Positions 1-6,734 of a stretch of 64,000 bases of DNA are shown in pieces. The stretch is taken from contig JAEZGS010000015.1 of the NCBI GenBank assembly GCA_023437225.1, positions 28,211 to 92,210 on the forward strand, read 5' to 3'. Each line of letters opens with the position of its first letter. The first letter of the stretch is position 1. Source of the DNA: Bacteroidota bacterium (lineage in GTDB: Bacteria > Bacteroidota > Bacteroidia > Chitinophagales > Chitinophagaceae). Under the pieces are notes generated by a model. The model was not told the DNA's origin and made no database searches. It saw only the letters and a list, made by a program, of their open reading frames with translations. Both the position numbers and the translations under genes were made by a program.

Positions 1-861
1 TGCGGTAAGAACATGAGCAAGGAAACAACAGATTCATTAGGCCACCAGAAAGAAGTGAATTACGCATTGCGCAAAGGTTTGTCGCGCGATCAGTTCATTA
101 AAGAAGTAACCGACGGATTAACAACACCACCGGCATATTTTCCACTGAATGTGATGTTGAACAGGCAGGGCTATGATAGCATCGAAGAAGTAATGCGGCG
201 CGGACAACAGGCACTTTCGCCAGACGCATTCGAGACGGCTGCTAACGAAACAGGAGCGTTGATATTAGATACACGTGATCCTCAATCGTTCGCCGCAGGC
301 TTTATTCCTAATTCCATCAACATAGGAATTGATGGGAGCTTTGCACCCTGGGTAGGGGCGTTGATACCGGACATTCAACAGCAGATATTGCTCGTTTGCG
401 AACCCGGACGTGAAGAAGAAGTGATCACCCGCCTGGCTCGTGTTGGTTATGATCATACCATTGGTTTTCTGCAGGGAGGGATTGAAAGCTGGAGAGATGC
501 CGGGAAAGAGATCGACCAGATTGAATCAATTGATGCAGATGAGTTAAAACAAAGATTGGATAAAGAAAAACTTCAAATCATCGATGTAAGAAAAGCCGGT
601 GAGTATGCAAGTGAGCATGTTGAAGACGCGATTAATTTACCACTTGATAACATCAACGATCATCTCGGAACCATAGATCCGGATAAGAAATACTACGTGC
701 ATTGCGCAGGTGGTTATAGATCGATGGTCTTTAATTCCATACTTCGCGCAAGAGGCTTTCAGAATCTTATCGATATAAAAGGCGGTTTCAAAGCGATAAA
801 AGATGACGGACGAATTGCAGTAACGGATGCGATCTGTCCAACAACTGGTGAAAAAAAATAA
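1..861 (+). CDS. MBL-fold/rhodanese sulfur-transfer protein, 3' part (5' end outside window)
   Basis: The reading frame is open from base 1, so the first in-window ATG (13) is probably internal and the gene starts upstream. What is visible is a linker followed by two tandem rhodanese domains. The first carries the active-site loop CEPGRE and the second CAGGYR, so both keep the sulfur-accepting cysteine. The short run before them (CGKNMSKETTD) resembles the end of the metallo-beta-lactamase domain of persulfide-dioxygenase/CstB-like proteins, which have an MBL-rhodanese-rhodanese order. The family oxidises or transfers persulfide sulfur in the cytoplasm. Two YeeE/YedE transporter genes follow within a few bases, which supports a role in thiosulfate/sulfane-sulfur metabolism. 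The rhodanese domains are seen directly; the MBL domain is inferred. Confidence 0.82.
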   Translation, partial: CGKNMSKETTDSLGHQKEVNYALRKGLSRDQFIKEVTDGLTTPPAYFPLNVMLNRQGYDSIEEVMRRGQQALSPDAFETAANETGALILDTRDPQSFAAGFIPNSINIGIDGSFAPWVGALIPDIQQQILLVCEPGREEEVITRLARVGYDHTIGFLQGGIESWRDAGKEIDQIESIDADELKQRLDKEKLQIIDVRKAGEYASEHVEDAINLPLDNINDHLGTIDPDKKYYVHCAGGYRSMVFNSILRARGFQNLIDIKGGFKAIKDDGRIAVTDAICPTTGEKK

Positions 862-865
862 ATCA

Positions 866-1429
866 ATGTTAGAAACACTTCGACAACCATGGCCATGGTA
901 TGTGGCCGGCCCATTGATCGGGCTCATTGTCCCGGCATTATTGCTCTTAGGAAATAAACAGTTCGGGATATCTGCAAACCTTCGTCACATCTGTGCTGCA
1001 TGTTTTCCGGCAGGTATACCATTCTTTCGATATGAATGGAAGAAGGAACTCTGGAACATGTTTTTTATCGGCGGCATCGCGCTTGGTGCGTTTGTAACGG
1101 GTATGTGGCTCGATGATCCAAATCCTGTACAGGTGCATCCGGCATTGCTTGAAGAACTGGCCACTTACGGCGTTAGAGATCATGAGCAATTATTGCCACG
1201 GGAGATATTCAGTTTCGAAAGTTTATTCACTGTTCGTGGATTCATTATGCTGGTGATCGGAGGATTCTTAGTCGGCTTTGGTACCCGCTATGCTGGCGGA
1301 TGCACATCCGGCCATGCCATCATGGGCATTAGTACACTTCAGGTTCCTTCAATGATAGCTACGGCTTCATTTATGGTAGGCGGGATAGTGATGGCCAACC
1401 TGCTGCTTCCTTTTATTATGAGATTATAA
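866..1429 (+). CDS. YeeE/YedE (TsuA-like) thiosulfate transporter, N-terminal half-type
   Basis: A 187-residue polytopic membrane protein of the YeeE/YedE sulfur-transport family. Its hydrophobic segments are interrupted by the signature GTRYAGGCTSGHAIMG, whose cysteine is the conserved residue that handles thiosulfate in TsuA-type proteins. The start is placed at 866, four bases after the upstream stop, because an earlier in-frame ATG (827) would overlap the rhodanese gene. The next gene encodes the complementary half, so the transporter is split into two polypeptides, as is common in this family. It probably forms an operon with the rhodanese protein. Confidence 0.85.
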   Translation: MLETLRQPWPWYVAGPLIGLIVPALLLLGNKQFGISANLRHICAACFPAGIPFFRYEWKKELWNMFFIGGIALGAFVTGMWLDDPNPVQVHPALLEELATYGVRDHEQLLPREIFSFESLFTVRGFIMLVIGGFLVGFGTRYAGGCTSGHAIMGISTLQVPSMIATASFMVGGIVMANLLLPFIMRL

Positions 1430-1439
1430 AATCGCAAGT

Positions 1440-1970
1440 ATGCAAGATAATTTTCCCAATACAAAATCAATTCAAACAAGCGTTGTCCAGGATACCGACT
1501 TTGAAGTGCGTTCACTGGATACAATTTGCGTTAATGAATCCAAACGCGACCATCCACTATGGCATAACCTTAAATACGCAGCAGTGGGAATATTGTTCGG
1601 GGTAGTGTTTGTAAAAGCGGAACTGGTGTCATGGTTTAGAATCCAGGAAATGTTTCGCTTCCAAAGCTTTCATATGTATGGGGTAATAGGTTCAGCTATT
1701 GCAGTCGGAATCATTTCAGTATTGCTGATTAAGAAACTCAGGCTTCGAACCATTTATGGCGAAGAGATCCGGTTCCATCCTAAAAAGTTCAATAAAGGCC
1801 AGATATATGGCGGTCTGGCATTTGGTTTTGGCTGGGCTCTTACGGGCGCATGTCCGGGTCCTTTGTTTGCACAGATATCTATCGGCTTTCTGGTAGTGAT
1901 CGTTGTCTTACTCAGCGCAATAGCGGGCACATGGGTATATGGTTTTCTTCGAGAAAAGCTGCCACATTAA
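1440..1970 (+). CDS. YeeE/YedE family (DUF6691-type) second half of split thiosulfate transporter
   Basis: A 176-residue membrane protein with a hydrophilic N-terminal 40 residues followed by about four transmembrane segments. The motif LTGACPGPLFAQ near residue 140 matches the second conserved-cysteine motif of YeeE/TsuA proteins. It lies 10 bases behind the first half and should form one transporter with it. The N-terminal tail is unusually long and polar for the family. A short inverted repeat (1972-1990) follows before the convergent next gene, but it lacks a clear T-run. Confidence 0.82.
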   Translation: MQDNFPNTKSIQTSVVQDTDFEVRSLDTICVNESKRDHPLWHNLKYAAVGILFGVVFVKAELVSWFRIQEMFRFQSFHMYGVIGSAIAVGIISVLLIKKLRLRTIYGEEIRFHPKKFNKGQIYGGLAFGFGWALTGACPGPLFAQISIGFLVVIVVLLSAIAGTWVYGFLREKLPH

Positions 1971-1998
1971 AGCTTCCGGTAGGAAGTTGAAAACAAAG

Positions 1999-2955
1999 TC
2001 ATAAACATAAACTGATGTACATAGGGAAGTGATCCGAGCCGAAGGCCTTCAATTTCTTCAGAGCCTTCAAACGAAATTCTCCTGTATAAAAAAAGTGATC
2101 AAGCGGATATCGGAACAAGGGAATAAAAACATTGTAAGTATTGAATGTGCCTCGTCCCTGGCGTGGGTCGACTACTGCACAGAATTGCCGGAATCGCTTT
2201 GATGTATAAGACCAGGCCACATCATTCAGATCGCCAACTACAATAGCCGGCCTGTTGGTATCACTGATTCTCTTGCCAACCAGCAGCAATTCCGTATCAC
2301 GATCGAATGTTTCGGAACCGGGCCTCGGCGGTTTGGGATGAAGGCAATGAAGATCAAACTCTTTGCCCTCGGGTAATTCAACAGTGCAATAGAATGAAGG
2401 GACATCGCTCTCTACGAGAAAATTGATCTCCACATTCTTCAGGGGATATTTTGAAAAGAGCATCATCCCGTAAGTGTTCTCCTGGGGCTGATCAATTGAA
2501 TAACTATATCGGTCTCTTAACTCCGCAAGTTCATCGGCCCACCAATCGTCGGGTTCGTTTACCGAAAGTATATCAGGATCGTATTTGCGAACAAGCTGTT
2601 TAAATTTCTCAGAGTTGCGGTTCTCCATACGCAGGTTTGCCTGCAGGATGGAAAACGACGGTTGGTTGGAACCTTTACTCACTGCGATCGCTTCAACCGG
2701 ATACAGTGGAGTAAACTTGATGATCATGCTTAGCTGATGGATCAATGCAGCGCTAAGTCCTATGATAACCGCAATGGACCACCAGGAGTAGATGTTAGTG
2801 TAAACAAACATCAACACCAGGGATGCAAACAGCATCACTGCAACCTGTGCTCTGGGGAAATCGAATATTCTGACCCACCAGGCATCGCTGCGACTGAAAG
2901 GAAGTACGGTAAATAATATACTCAGAAAGCTGAGTGAAATGGCTACGGCGATCAT
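1999..2955 (-). CDS. Membrane-anchored endonuclease/exonuclease/phosphatase (EEP) family protein
   Basis: A 318-residue protein with about three hydrophobic segments in the first 75 residues, then an EEP-fold domain. Recognisable motifs in order are DPDILSVNEPDDWW (metal-binding Glu region), VVGDLNDVAWS (catalytic Asp/Asn) and GSDHFPMYI (catalytic His near the C-terminus). The family comprises metal-dependent phosphodiesterases acting on DNA, lipids or inositol phosphates. The substrate cannot be read from the sequence. The gene stands alone, convergent with the sulfur genes and divergent from corA. Confidence 0.78.
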   Translation of the reverse strand: MIAVAISLSFLSILFTVLPFSRSDAWWVRIFDFPRAQVAVMLFASLVLMFVYTNIYSWWSIAVIIGLSAALIHQLSMIIKFTPLYPVEAIAVSKGSNQPSFSILQANLRMENRNSEKFKQLVRKYDPDILSVNEPDDWWADELAELRDRYSYSIDQPQENTYGMMLFSKYPLKNVEINFLVESDVPSFYCTVELPEGKEFDLHCLHPKPPRPGSETFDRDTELLLVGKRISDTNRPAIVVGDLNDVAWSYTSKRFRQFCAVVDPRQGRGTFNTYNVFIPLFRYPLDHFFYTGEFRLKALKKLKAFGSDHFPMYISLCL

Positions 2956-3039
2956 TTGTTTAAATGTGCCGATGTAACAACAATAATTATTCCAGCGGCG
3001 GCATGCGATGTTCCAACAAAAAATAGATATTTTTCGGGC

Positions 3040-3948
3040 ATGGCTATCAAAGAAAAGCTTGTATGTAACGGACTAAAATGGATAGATGTAAGCGATCCTG
3101 CTGTTAGTGAGATGGAAGAATTGAGCAGGGAATACAAGTTGAATCAACATACCGTCAGGGACTGCTTACAACCGGAACATCTTCCGAAATATGAATATGA
3201 TGACGAGACAAATGTGCATTTTCTCATACTTAGGTTTTATGCACATTCGTCCGAGAATCACATGCCAACCATACAGGAACTTACTAATAAGATCGCAATT
3301 TTTTGTACCGATGATCTGTTGATCACTATCCATAAATGTCCAACACCTTTTCTTGATCCAATTGGAAGGAAATTTGCCGCTGTTACCCGGAATGTCACTG
3401 CAACAGAACTGCTTGCGCGAATTGTTTGGCAGGCACTCGAAACCTACGATGAACCTGCGACGCGACTTTCAGAGCAATTGGATTTTTACGAAAGCCAGGT
3501 CCTGCTCAAGAAAGAGAGTAACGACATGACAACAGCTTTATATTATATCAAACGGCAGACAACTGTATCGCATAAGGTATTAATGCTGATGTTAGAGCCG
3601 ATCAACCACATAAATGTGCGTGAAGGTGAGGAAGGGCATCTTCTGCAGGATGTAAGAGATCAACATTTGAAGATGCAGACGTTGTATGGGCAACTAATGG
3701 ATGAAGTCAATAACCTGCTGAATTTGTCGATGTCTTTTGCAGCGCAACGGACGAATGATGTAATGCGCATTCTCACGGTGTTCTCGGTGTTTTTCATGCC
3801 TCTTACTTTTATCGTGGGAATTTATGGGATGAACTTCGACCATATGCCCGAGCTGAGCCAGCGGTATGGTTATCCCGGCGTAATGTTGTTCATGGGTTTC
3901 GTGGCCCTGGGCATCTATTACTGGTTCAGAAAAAAAGGGTACTTATAA
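3040..3948 (+). CDS. corA: CorA family magnesium/cobalt transporter
   Basis: A 302-residue CorA protein. The long N-terminal cytoplasmic domain and helices are followed by two C-terminal transmembrane helices with the signature YGMNFDHMPE. The GMN motif forms the entrance of the pentameric Mg2+ channel. The start is set at 3040 (MAIKEKLV) because the in-frame extension to 2956 encodes sequence unlike CorA and runs into the divergent promoter region. The gene is monocistronic. Confidence 0.9.
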   Translation: MAIKEKLVCNGLKWIDVSDPAVSEMEELSREYKLNQHTVRDCLQPEHLPKYEYDDETNVHFLILRFYAHSSENHMPTIQELTNKIAIFCTDDLLITIHKCPTPFLDPIGRKFAAVTRNVTATELLARIVWQALETYDEPATRLSEQLDFYESQVLLKKESNDMTTALYYIKRQTTVSHKVLMLMLEPINHINVREGEEGHLLQDVRDQHLKMQTLYGQLMDEVNNLLNLSMSFAAQRTNDVMRILTVFSVFFMPLTFIVGIYGMNFDHMPELSQRYGYPGVMLFMGFVALGIYYWFRKKGYL

Positions 3949-3954
3949 GCCTAT

Positions 3955-3983
3955 AAAAAAAGCCGCCATACAGGATGGCGGCT
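3955..3983 (-). terminator. Rho-independent terminator of the YciE-like gene
   Basis: A perfect 9-bp stem (AGCCGCCAT / ATGGCGGCT, loop ACAGG, 3961-3983) is followed on the minus strand by six T residues (A-run 3955-3960 on the plus strand). Orientation and position fit termination of the minus-strand gene 4039-4617. The hairpin may also slow corA transcripts from the other side. Confidence 0.85.
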
Positions 3984-4038
3984 CTATAAACGATGCGAAA
4001 CCAACTGGTCCGCATGAAGCTGCAATTGTTAGTGGCGA

Positions 4039-4617
4039 CTACCTGTAATTTGTAGTACCATCATAATCGGATGAACCTGTGGTTGCACCAGTTTCCGCCC
4101 GTTGATTGATACCACCCATTGCAAGTGAATTGAGCAGGTTATTTGTATCGTGTTCCTCGATAAGGGTTTGTTGCAATAGCTGCGCAACCTCCATCAATCC
4201 CAGTTGCTCTGCGTAAGTACGTGCAGTTCCATACCCTGCGATCTCATAGTGTTCGATCTTTTGTGCAGCACAAATGATTGCCGCATCTTTAACATCCGGA
4301 TCCATATCAAAAGCCATCACTTCTTCCCCTTCATCGATAAGACCTTCCATTCCATGACACTTAACTCCTTTTGAAAACAAACTCGAAAAAATACCGCCAT
4401 CATCGTCGTTGTCATCGCCCATTATGTTAAGTGCACGATCCAGACGATCGCGTTGCATCTCGGTCTGGCGAAGGTGCTGCTCCAATGCCTGTTTCAACTG
4501 AGGATTGTTGGCGGCTTCAATCATCGCAGGCATTGCCTCTATGATCTGCGTTTCGGCAGAGTAAAGGTCTTTGATGTCGTGCTTCAACAAGTCTCTCAAA
4601 TGATTCATATTTTTCAT
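4039..4617 (-). CDS. YciE/YciF-like ferritin-like protein (DUF892)
   Basis: A 192-residue four-helix ferritin-like protein of the YciE/YciF family. It begins with the typical NHLRDLLKHDIKDLYSAE segment, and later helices carry the EQHLRQTE and KIEHYEIAGYGTA motifs expected to provide metal ligands. An acidic glycine-rich insert (DDNDDDGG) sits near residue 70. The family is associated with stationary-phase and osmotic stress. The C-terminal 20 residues are polar and probably disordered. Nearby DUF421 and BON proteins suggest a stress-response neighbourhood. Confidence 0.85.
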   Translation of the reverse strand: MKNMNHLRDLLKHDIKDLYSAETQIIEAMPAMIEAANNPQLKQALEQHLRQTEMQRDRLDRALNIMGDDNDDDGGIFSSLFSKGVKCHGMEGLIDEGEEVMAFDMDPDVKDAAIICAAQKIEHYEIAGYGTARTYAEQLGLMEVAQLLQQTLIEEHDTNNLLNSLAMGGINQRAETGATTGSSDYDGTTNYR

Positions 4618-4694
4618 GGTCTTTGTTTTTGATTTATGTATGATGTATCACATAAACTGTGCCTGTGAAATTTGGGAAATGAGTATATTCAGAG

Positions 4695-5387
4695 ATGTTA
4701 AACATCGATTGGCAGCAACTGCTATTGGGCGATGAGGAGTGGAGCTTCTTATTGGAAGCTGCCTTCCGGTCAGTGATCATGTTTCTGGTGATCCTTCTTA
4801 CGCTGCGCCTCTTAGGCAAACGTGGCATCAAGCAGTTATCTGTATTTGAATTAGGAGTGATCATCGGCCTGGGTTCAGCGGCGGGTGATCCGATGTTTTA
4901 TAAAGATGTGGGTATCCTTGCAGGAATGGTCGCCTTTGGGGTGGTAATTACTCTTTATAAGATGGTGACCTATCTCATTAATCGCAGTGATGGTTTTGAA
5001 CGATTTGTTGAAGGAGAACCTCGATATGTGGTGCAGAAGGGATGTATATTGATTCGCAATTTCGAGAAAGAAGATATTGCCCGTGATGAGTTGTTCATGC
5101 AACTAAGGCTTAAAAGCGTAACGCACCTGGGCCAGGTGGATAGTGCTATTGTTGAAACGAACGGGGAAGTGAGTGTTTTTTATCTGCCGGATGAAAAAGT
5201 GAAACCAGGCCTGCCTATTATGCCTGAAGCTTTTGGAACACAGCTTAGTGAGATTGAAGAACAAGGCACATATTCATGCACTCATTGCGGTCATACAGCG
5301 GTACTTCATCCGATGCCTGAACAAAGTTGCCCCGTTTGTAAGAAACAACAATGGATGCCTTCCTGGGACAATAAAAGAGTGAGATAA
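4695..5387 (+). CDS. YetF/DUF421 membrane protein with C-terminal zinc ribbon
   Basis: A 230-residue protein with about three N-terminal transmembrane helices (residues 22-95) and the DUF421/YetF cytoplasmic domain, including KGCILIRNFEKEDIARDEL and LGQVDSAIVETNGEVSVF. Residues 195-215 add a compact zinc-ribbon pattern (C195-x2-C198 and C212-x2-C215) that is not part of the usual YetF domain. The biochemical function of YetF proteins is unsettled; they occur widely in spore-formers and stress-associated loci. The gene is divergent from the YciE-like gene and convergent with the BON gene. Confidence 0.83.
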   Translation: MLNIDWQQLLLGDEEWSFLLEAAFRSVIMFLVILLTLRLLGKRGIKQLSVFELGVIIGLGSAAGDPMFYKDVGILAGMVAFGVVITLYKMVTYLINRSDGFERFVEGEPRYVVQKGCILIRNFEKEDIARDELFMQLRLKSVTHLGQVDSAIVETNGEVSVFYLPDEKVKPGLPIMPEAFGTQLSEIEEQGTYSCTHCGHTAVLHPMPEQSCPVCKKQQWMPSWDNKRVR

Positions 5388-5410
5388 AAAAGGCGCCCTT
5401 CTCAGGCGCC
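5386..5410 (-). terminator. Rho-independent terminator of the BON-domain gene
   Basis: The hairpin GGCGCC-loop-GGCGCC (5392-5410) is followed on the minus strand by six T residues (plus-strand A-run 5386-5391). It lies just downstream of the minus-strand BON gene and could act on the convergent DUF421 transcript as well. Confidence 0.8.
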
Positions 5411-5420
5411 CGTGATGATA

Positions 5421-6281
5421 CTATGAGTTTTTGTTATTTCTAACGTCGCGGATGATCTCGCTTGTTGTACCGGATTGATCGCCTATACCACCAACTTCAT
5501 CTGTAGTTCCGGTATAATTTCGCATATCATACCCTTCGTTACGAGTAACCCGTATGCGGTTTTCCACATTGTTCACTCCTGATATGCGCTCGACAAGATC
5601 TTCTGCGCGGCGCTTCTGTTCACGATTTTCAACAGTACCAGTGAGGATCACTTCATTACCCTGTATCTGTACATTGATATTTGTTGCATCAAGCATATCA
5701 TCATCGCTAAGCCTGTCGCAAACGTCTTCACGAATGCGATCCTCCGAACGTTTGTAATCCTTTGGCCCCTTTCCTTTATAAGGTCCGCTCATTTTATCCA
5801 TTCTCCTTCTTCTTTCGGCATCATCATCATCAAACCAGGAGGATACTTCGTCCCTGGTCTTATCCCACCAGCCACGGTCGTTGTTATCTCCCCTGTAATT
5901 GTCGTTCCGGCCAGTGTTGCCATAATTGCTCATGTTGTCTCTTCGTCCCATATTTTGGCCATAATTCCGATTACCTGAATTGTCCCACTGATTCATGCTA
6001 TTGCCGGAAGATCCGCGGTTCGAGCCGGTATACCCGGAGTTGCCCGCCTGTTGATCCCAGCGATAGTTTTCATCATACCTGTTCCCCTGCTGTCTTCTAT
6101 ACCAGTCATTTCCTTCAGAATATTGATTTCCATGAGATCCTGTGTTTTGCCACTGTTGATCGCGCTGGTTGCCACCGCCATAATTTTGGTATTGATCGTC
6201 CTGGTTGTAGCGATTCCTATTGCGATTTCGATCCCAGTCCTGGTCATGAAGATCTGATCGATTGCGATTGTTCTCTGCCAT
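5421..6281 (-). CDS. BON-domain protein with long Asn/Arg/Gly/Asp-rich disordered N-terminus
   Basis: A 286-residue protein. About the first 150 residues are low-complexity and rich in Asn, Arg, Asp, Gly, Gln, Tyr and Trp, with tracts such as DRNRNRNRYNQDD. A SWFDDDDAERRRRMD segment follows, and a single BON domain lies at about residues 180-250 (IREDVCDRLSDDDMLD ... VILTGTVENREQKRRAEDL). BON domains bind membranes or phospholipids and occur in osmotic-stress proteins such as OsmY. There is no convincing signal peptide. The start is set at 6281 (MAENNRNR), since the longer frame contains a non-protein-like run over intergenic repeats. Confidence 0.78.
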   Translation of the reverse strand: MAENNRNRSDLHDQDWDRNRNRNRYNQDDQYQNYGGGNQRDQQWQNTGSHGNQYSEGNDWYRRQQGNRYDENYRWDQQAGNSGYTGSNRGSSGNSMNQWDNSGNRNYGQNMGRRDNMSNYGNTGRNDNYRGDNNDRGWWDKTRDEVSSWFDDDDAERRRRMDKMSGPYKGKGPKDYKRSEDRIREDVCDRLSDDDMLDATNINVQIQGNEVILTGTVENREQKRRAEDLVERISGVNNVENRIRVTRNEGYDMRNYTGTTDEVGGIGDQSGTTSEIIRDVRNNKNS

Positions 6282-6360
6282 GATTAACTGTTTTAAGTGA
6301 TTAATGAGGAATAGCATGGAGCAAAAATTCGACCAGCGGGGAAACGGTGACCGGTAATTA

Positions 6361-6400
6361 GGAGAATCGGAGAACCGGAGAAACGGAGAAACAGGGAACA
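6361..6400. repeat. Period-8 tandem repeat, GGAGAAAC family
   Basis: Five consecutive 8-base units (GGAGAATC, GGAGAACC, GGAGAAAC, GGAGAAAC, AGGGAACA) lie in the region upstream of the BON gene. The same unit, preceded by the same CCGGTAATT leader, recurs at 62543-62606. Confidence 0.8.
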
Positions 6401-6407
6401 GGCCGAA

Positions 6408-6440
6408 CACTAGCACCACTTGCACACTAGCACACTACTT
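6408..6440. repeat. Period-8 tandem repeat, CACTAGCA (TGCTAGTG) family
   Basis: Units CACTAGCA, CCACTTGCA, CACTAGCA and CACTACTT, one of them with a 1-base insertion. The reverse complement is the TGCTAGTG unit repeated at 63969-64000. Both period-8 families sit side by side here. Confidence 0.72.
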
Positions 6441-6481
6441 CTGGTACAACTTTTTTTCCATCGCCATATAATCATTAAAAA

Positions 6482-6688
6482 ATGAAAACAATATTCTGCT
6501 GCTTTCTTATTGCATCTTTCTTTCTTTCATGTGCAAGCAATGGAACGACTGAAGAACAATCCGATACAACGGTAAATAGCATCACGCCACCACCTACAGT
6601 AGATTCTGCAAATGCTGTAGCACCGATGATGGGAGATACAACGAAATCAAAAGTTGACAGCACCATTGATTCCACAGGTGCGAAATAA
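6482..6688 (+). CDS. Small lipoprotein of unknown function
   Basis: A 68-residue protein with a lipoprotein signal peptide (hydrophobic core, lipobox FLSC, Cys at about residue 18) followed by a Thr/Ser/Asp-rich tail without recognisable domain. It is expected to be lipid-anchored in the envelope. The family is not recognised. Small Ser/Thr-rich lipoproteins are common in Bacteroidota. Confidence 0.6.
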   Translation: MKTIFCCFLIASFFLSCASNGTTEEQSDTTVNSITPPPTVDSANAVAPMMGDTTKSKVDSTIDSTGAK

Positions 6689-6734
6689 TGTCGAGTCATT
6701 TTCGCGATGTCCGATCATGAATTGGAACTCGCCC

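Noticed and set aside
1972..1990. Small hairpin between the convergent YeeE and EEP genes
   Set aside because: The stem is short and no T-run follows on either strand, so it is not called a terminator.
5762..6283. Plus-strand 173-codon ORF opposite the BON gene
   Set aside because: It is antisense to the low-complexity repeat region of the BON gene and is Cys/His/Arg-rich in the way expected for such a shadow.
6361..6440. Tandem repeats considered as a CRISPR array
   Set aside because: Units are 8 bases with no spacers and no cas genes nearby.
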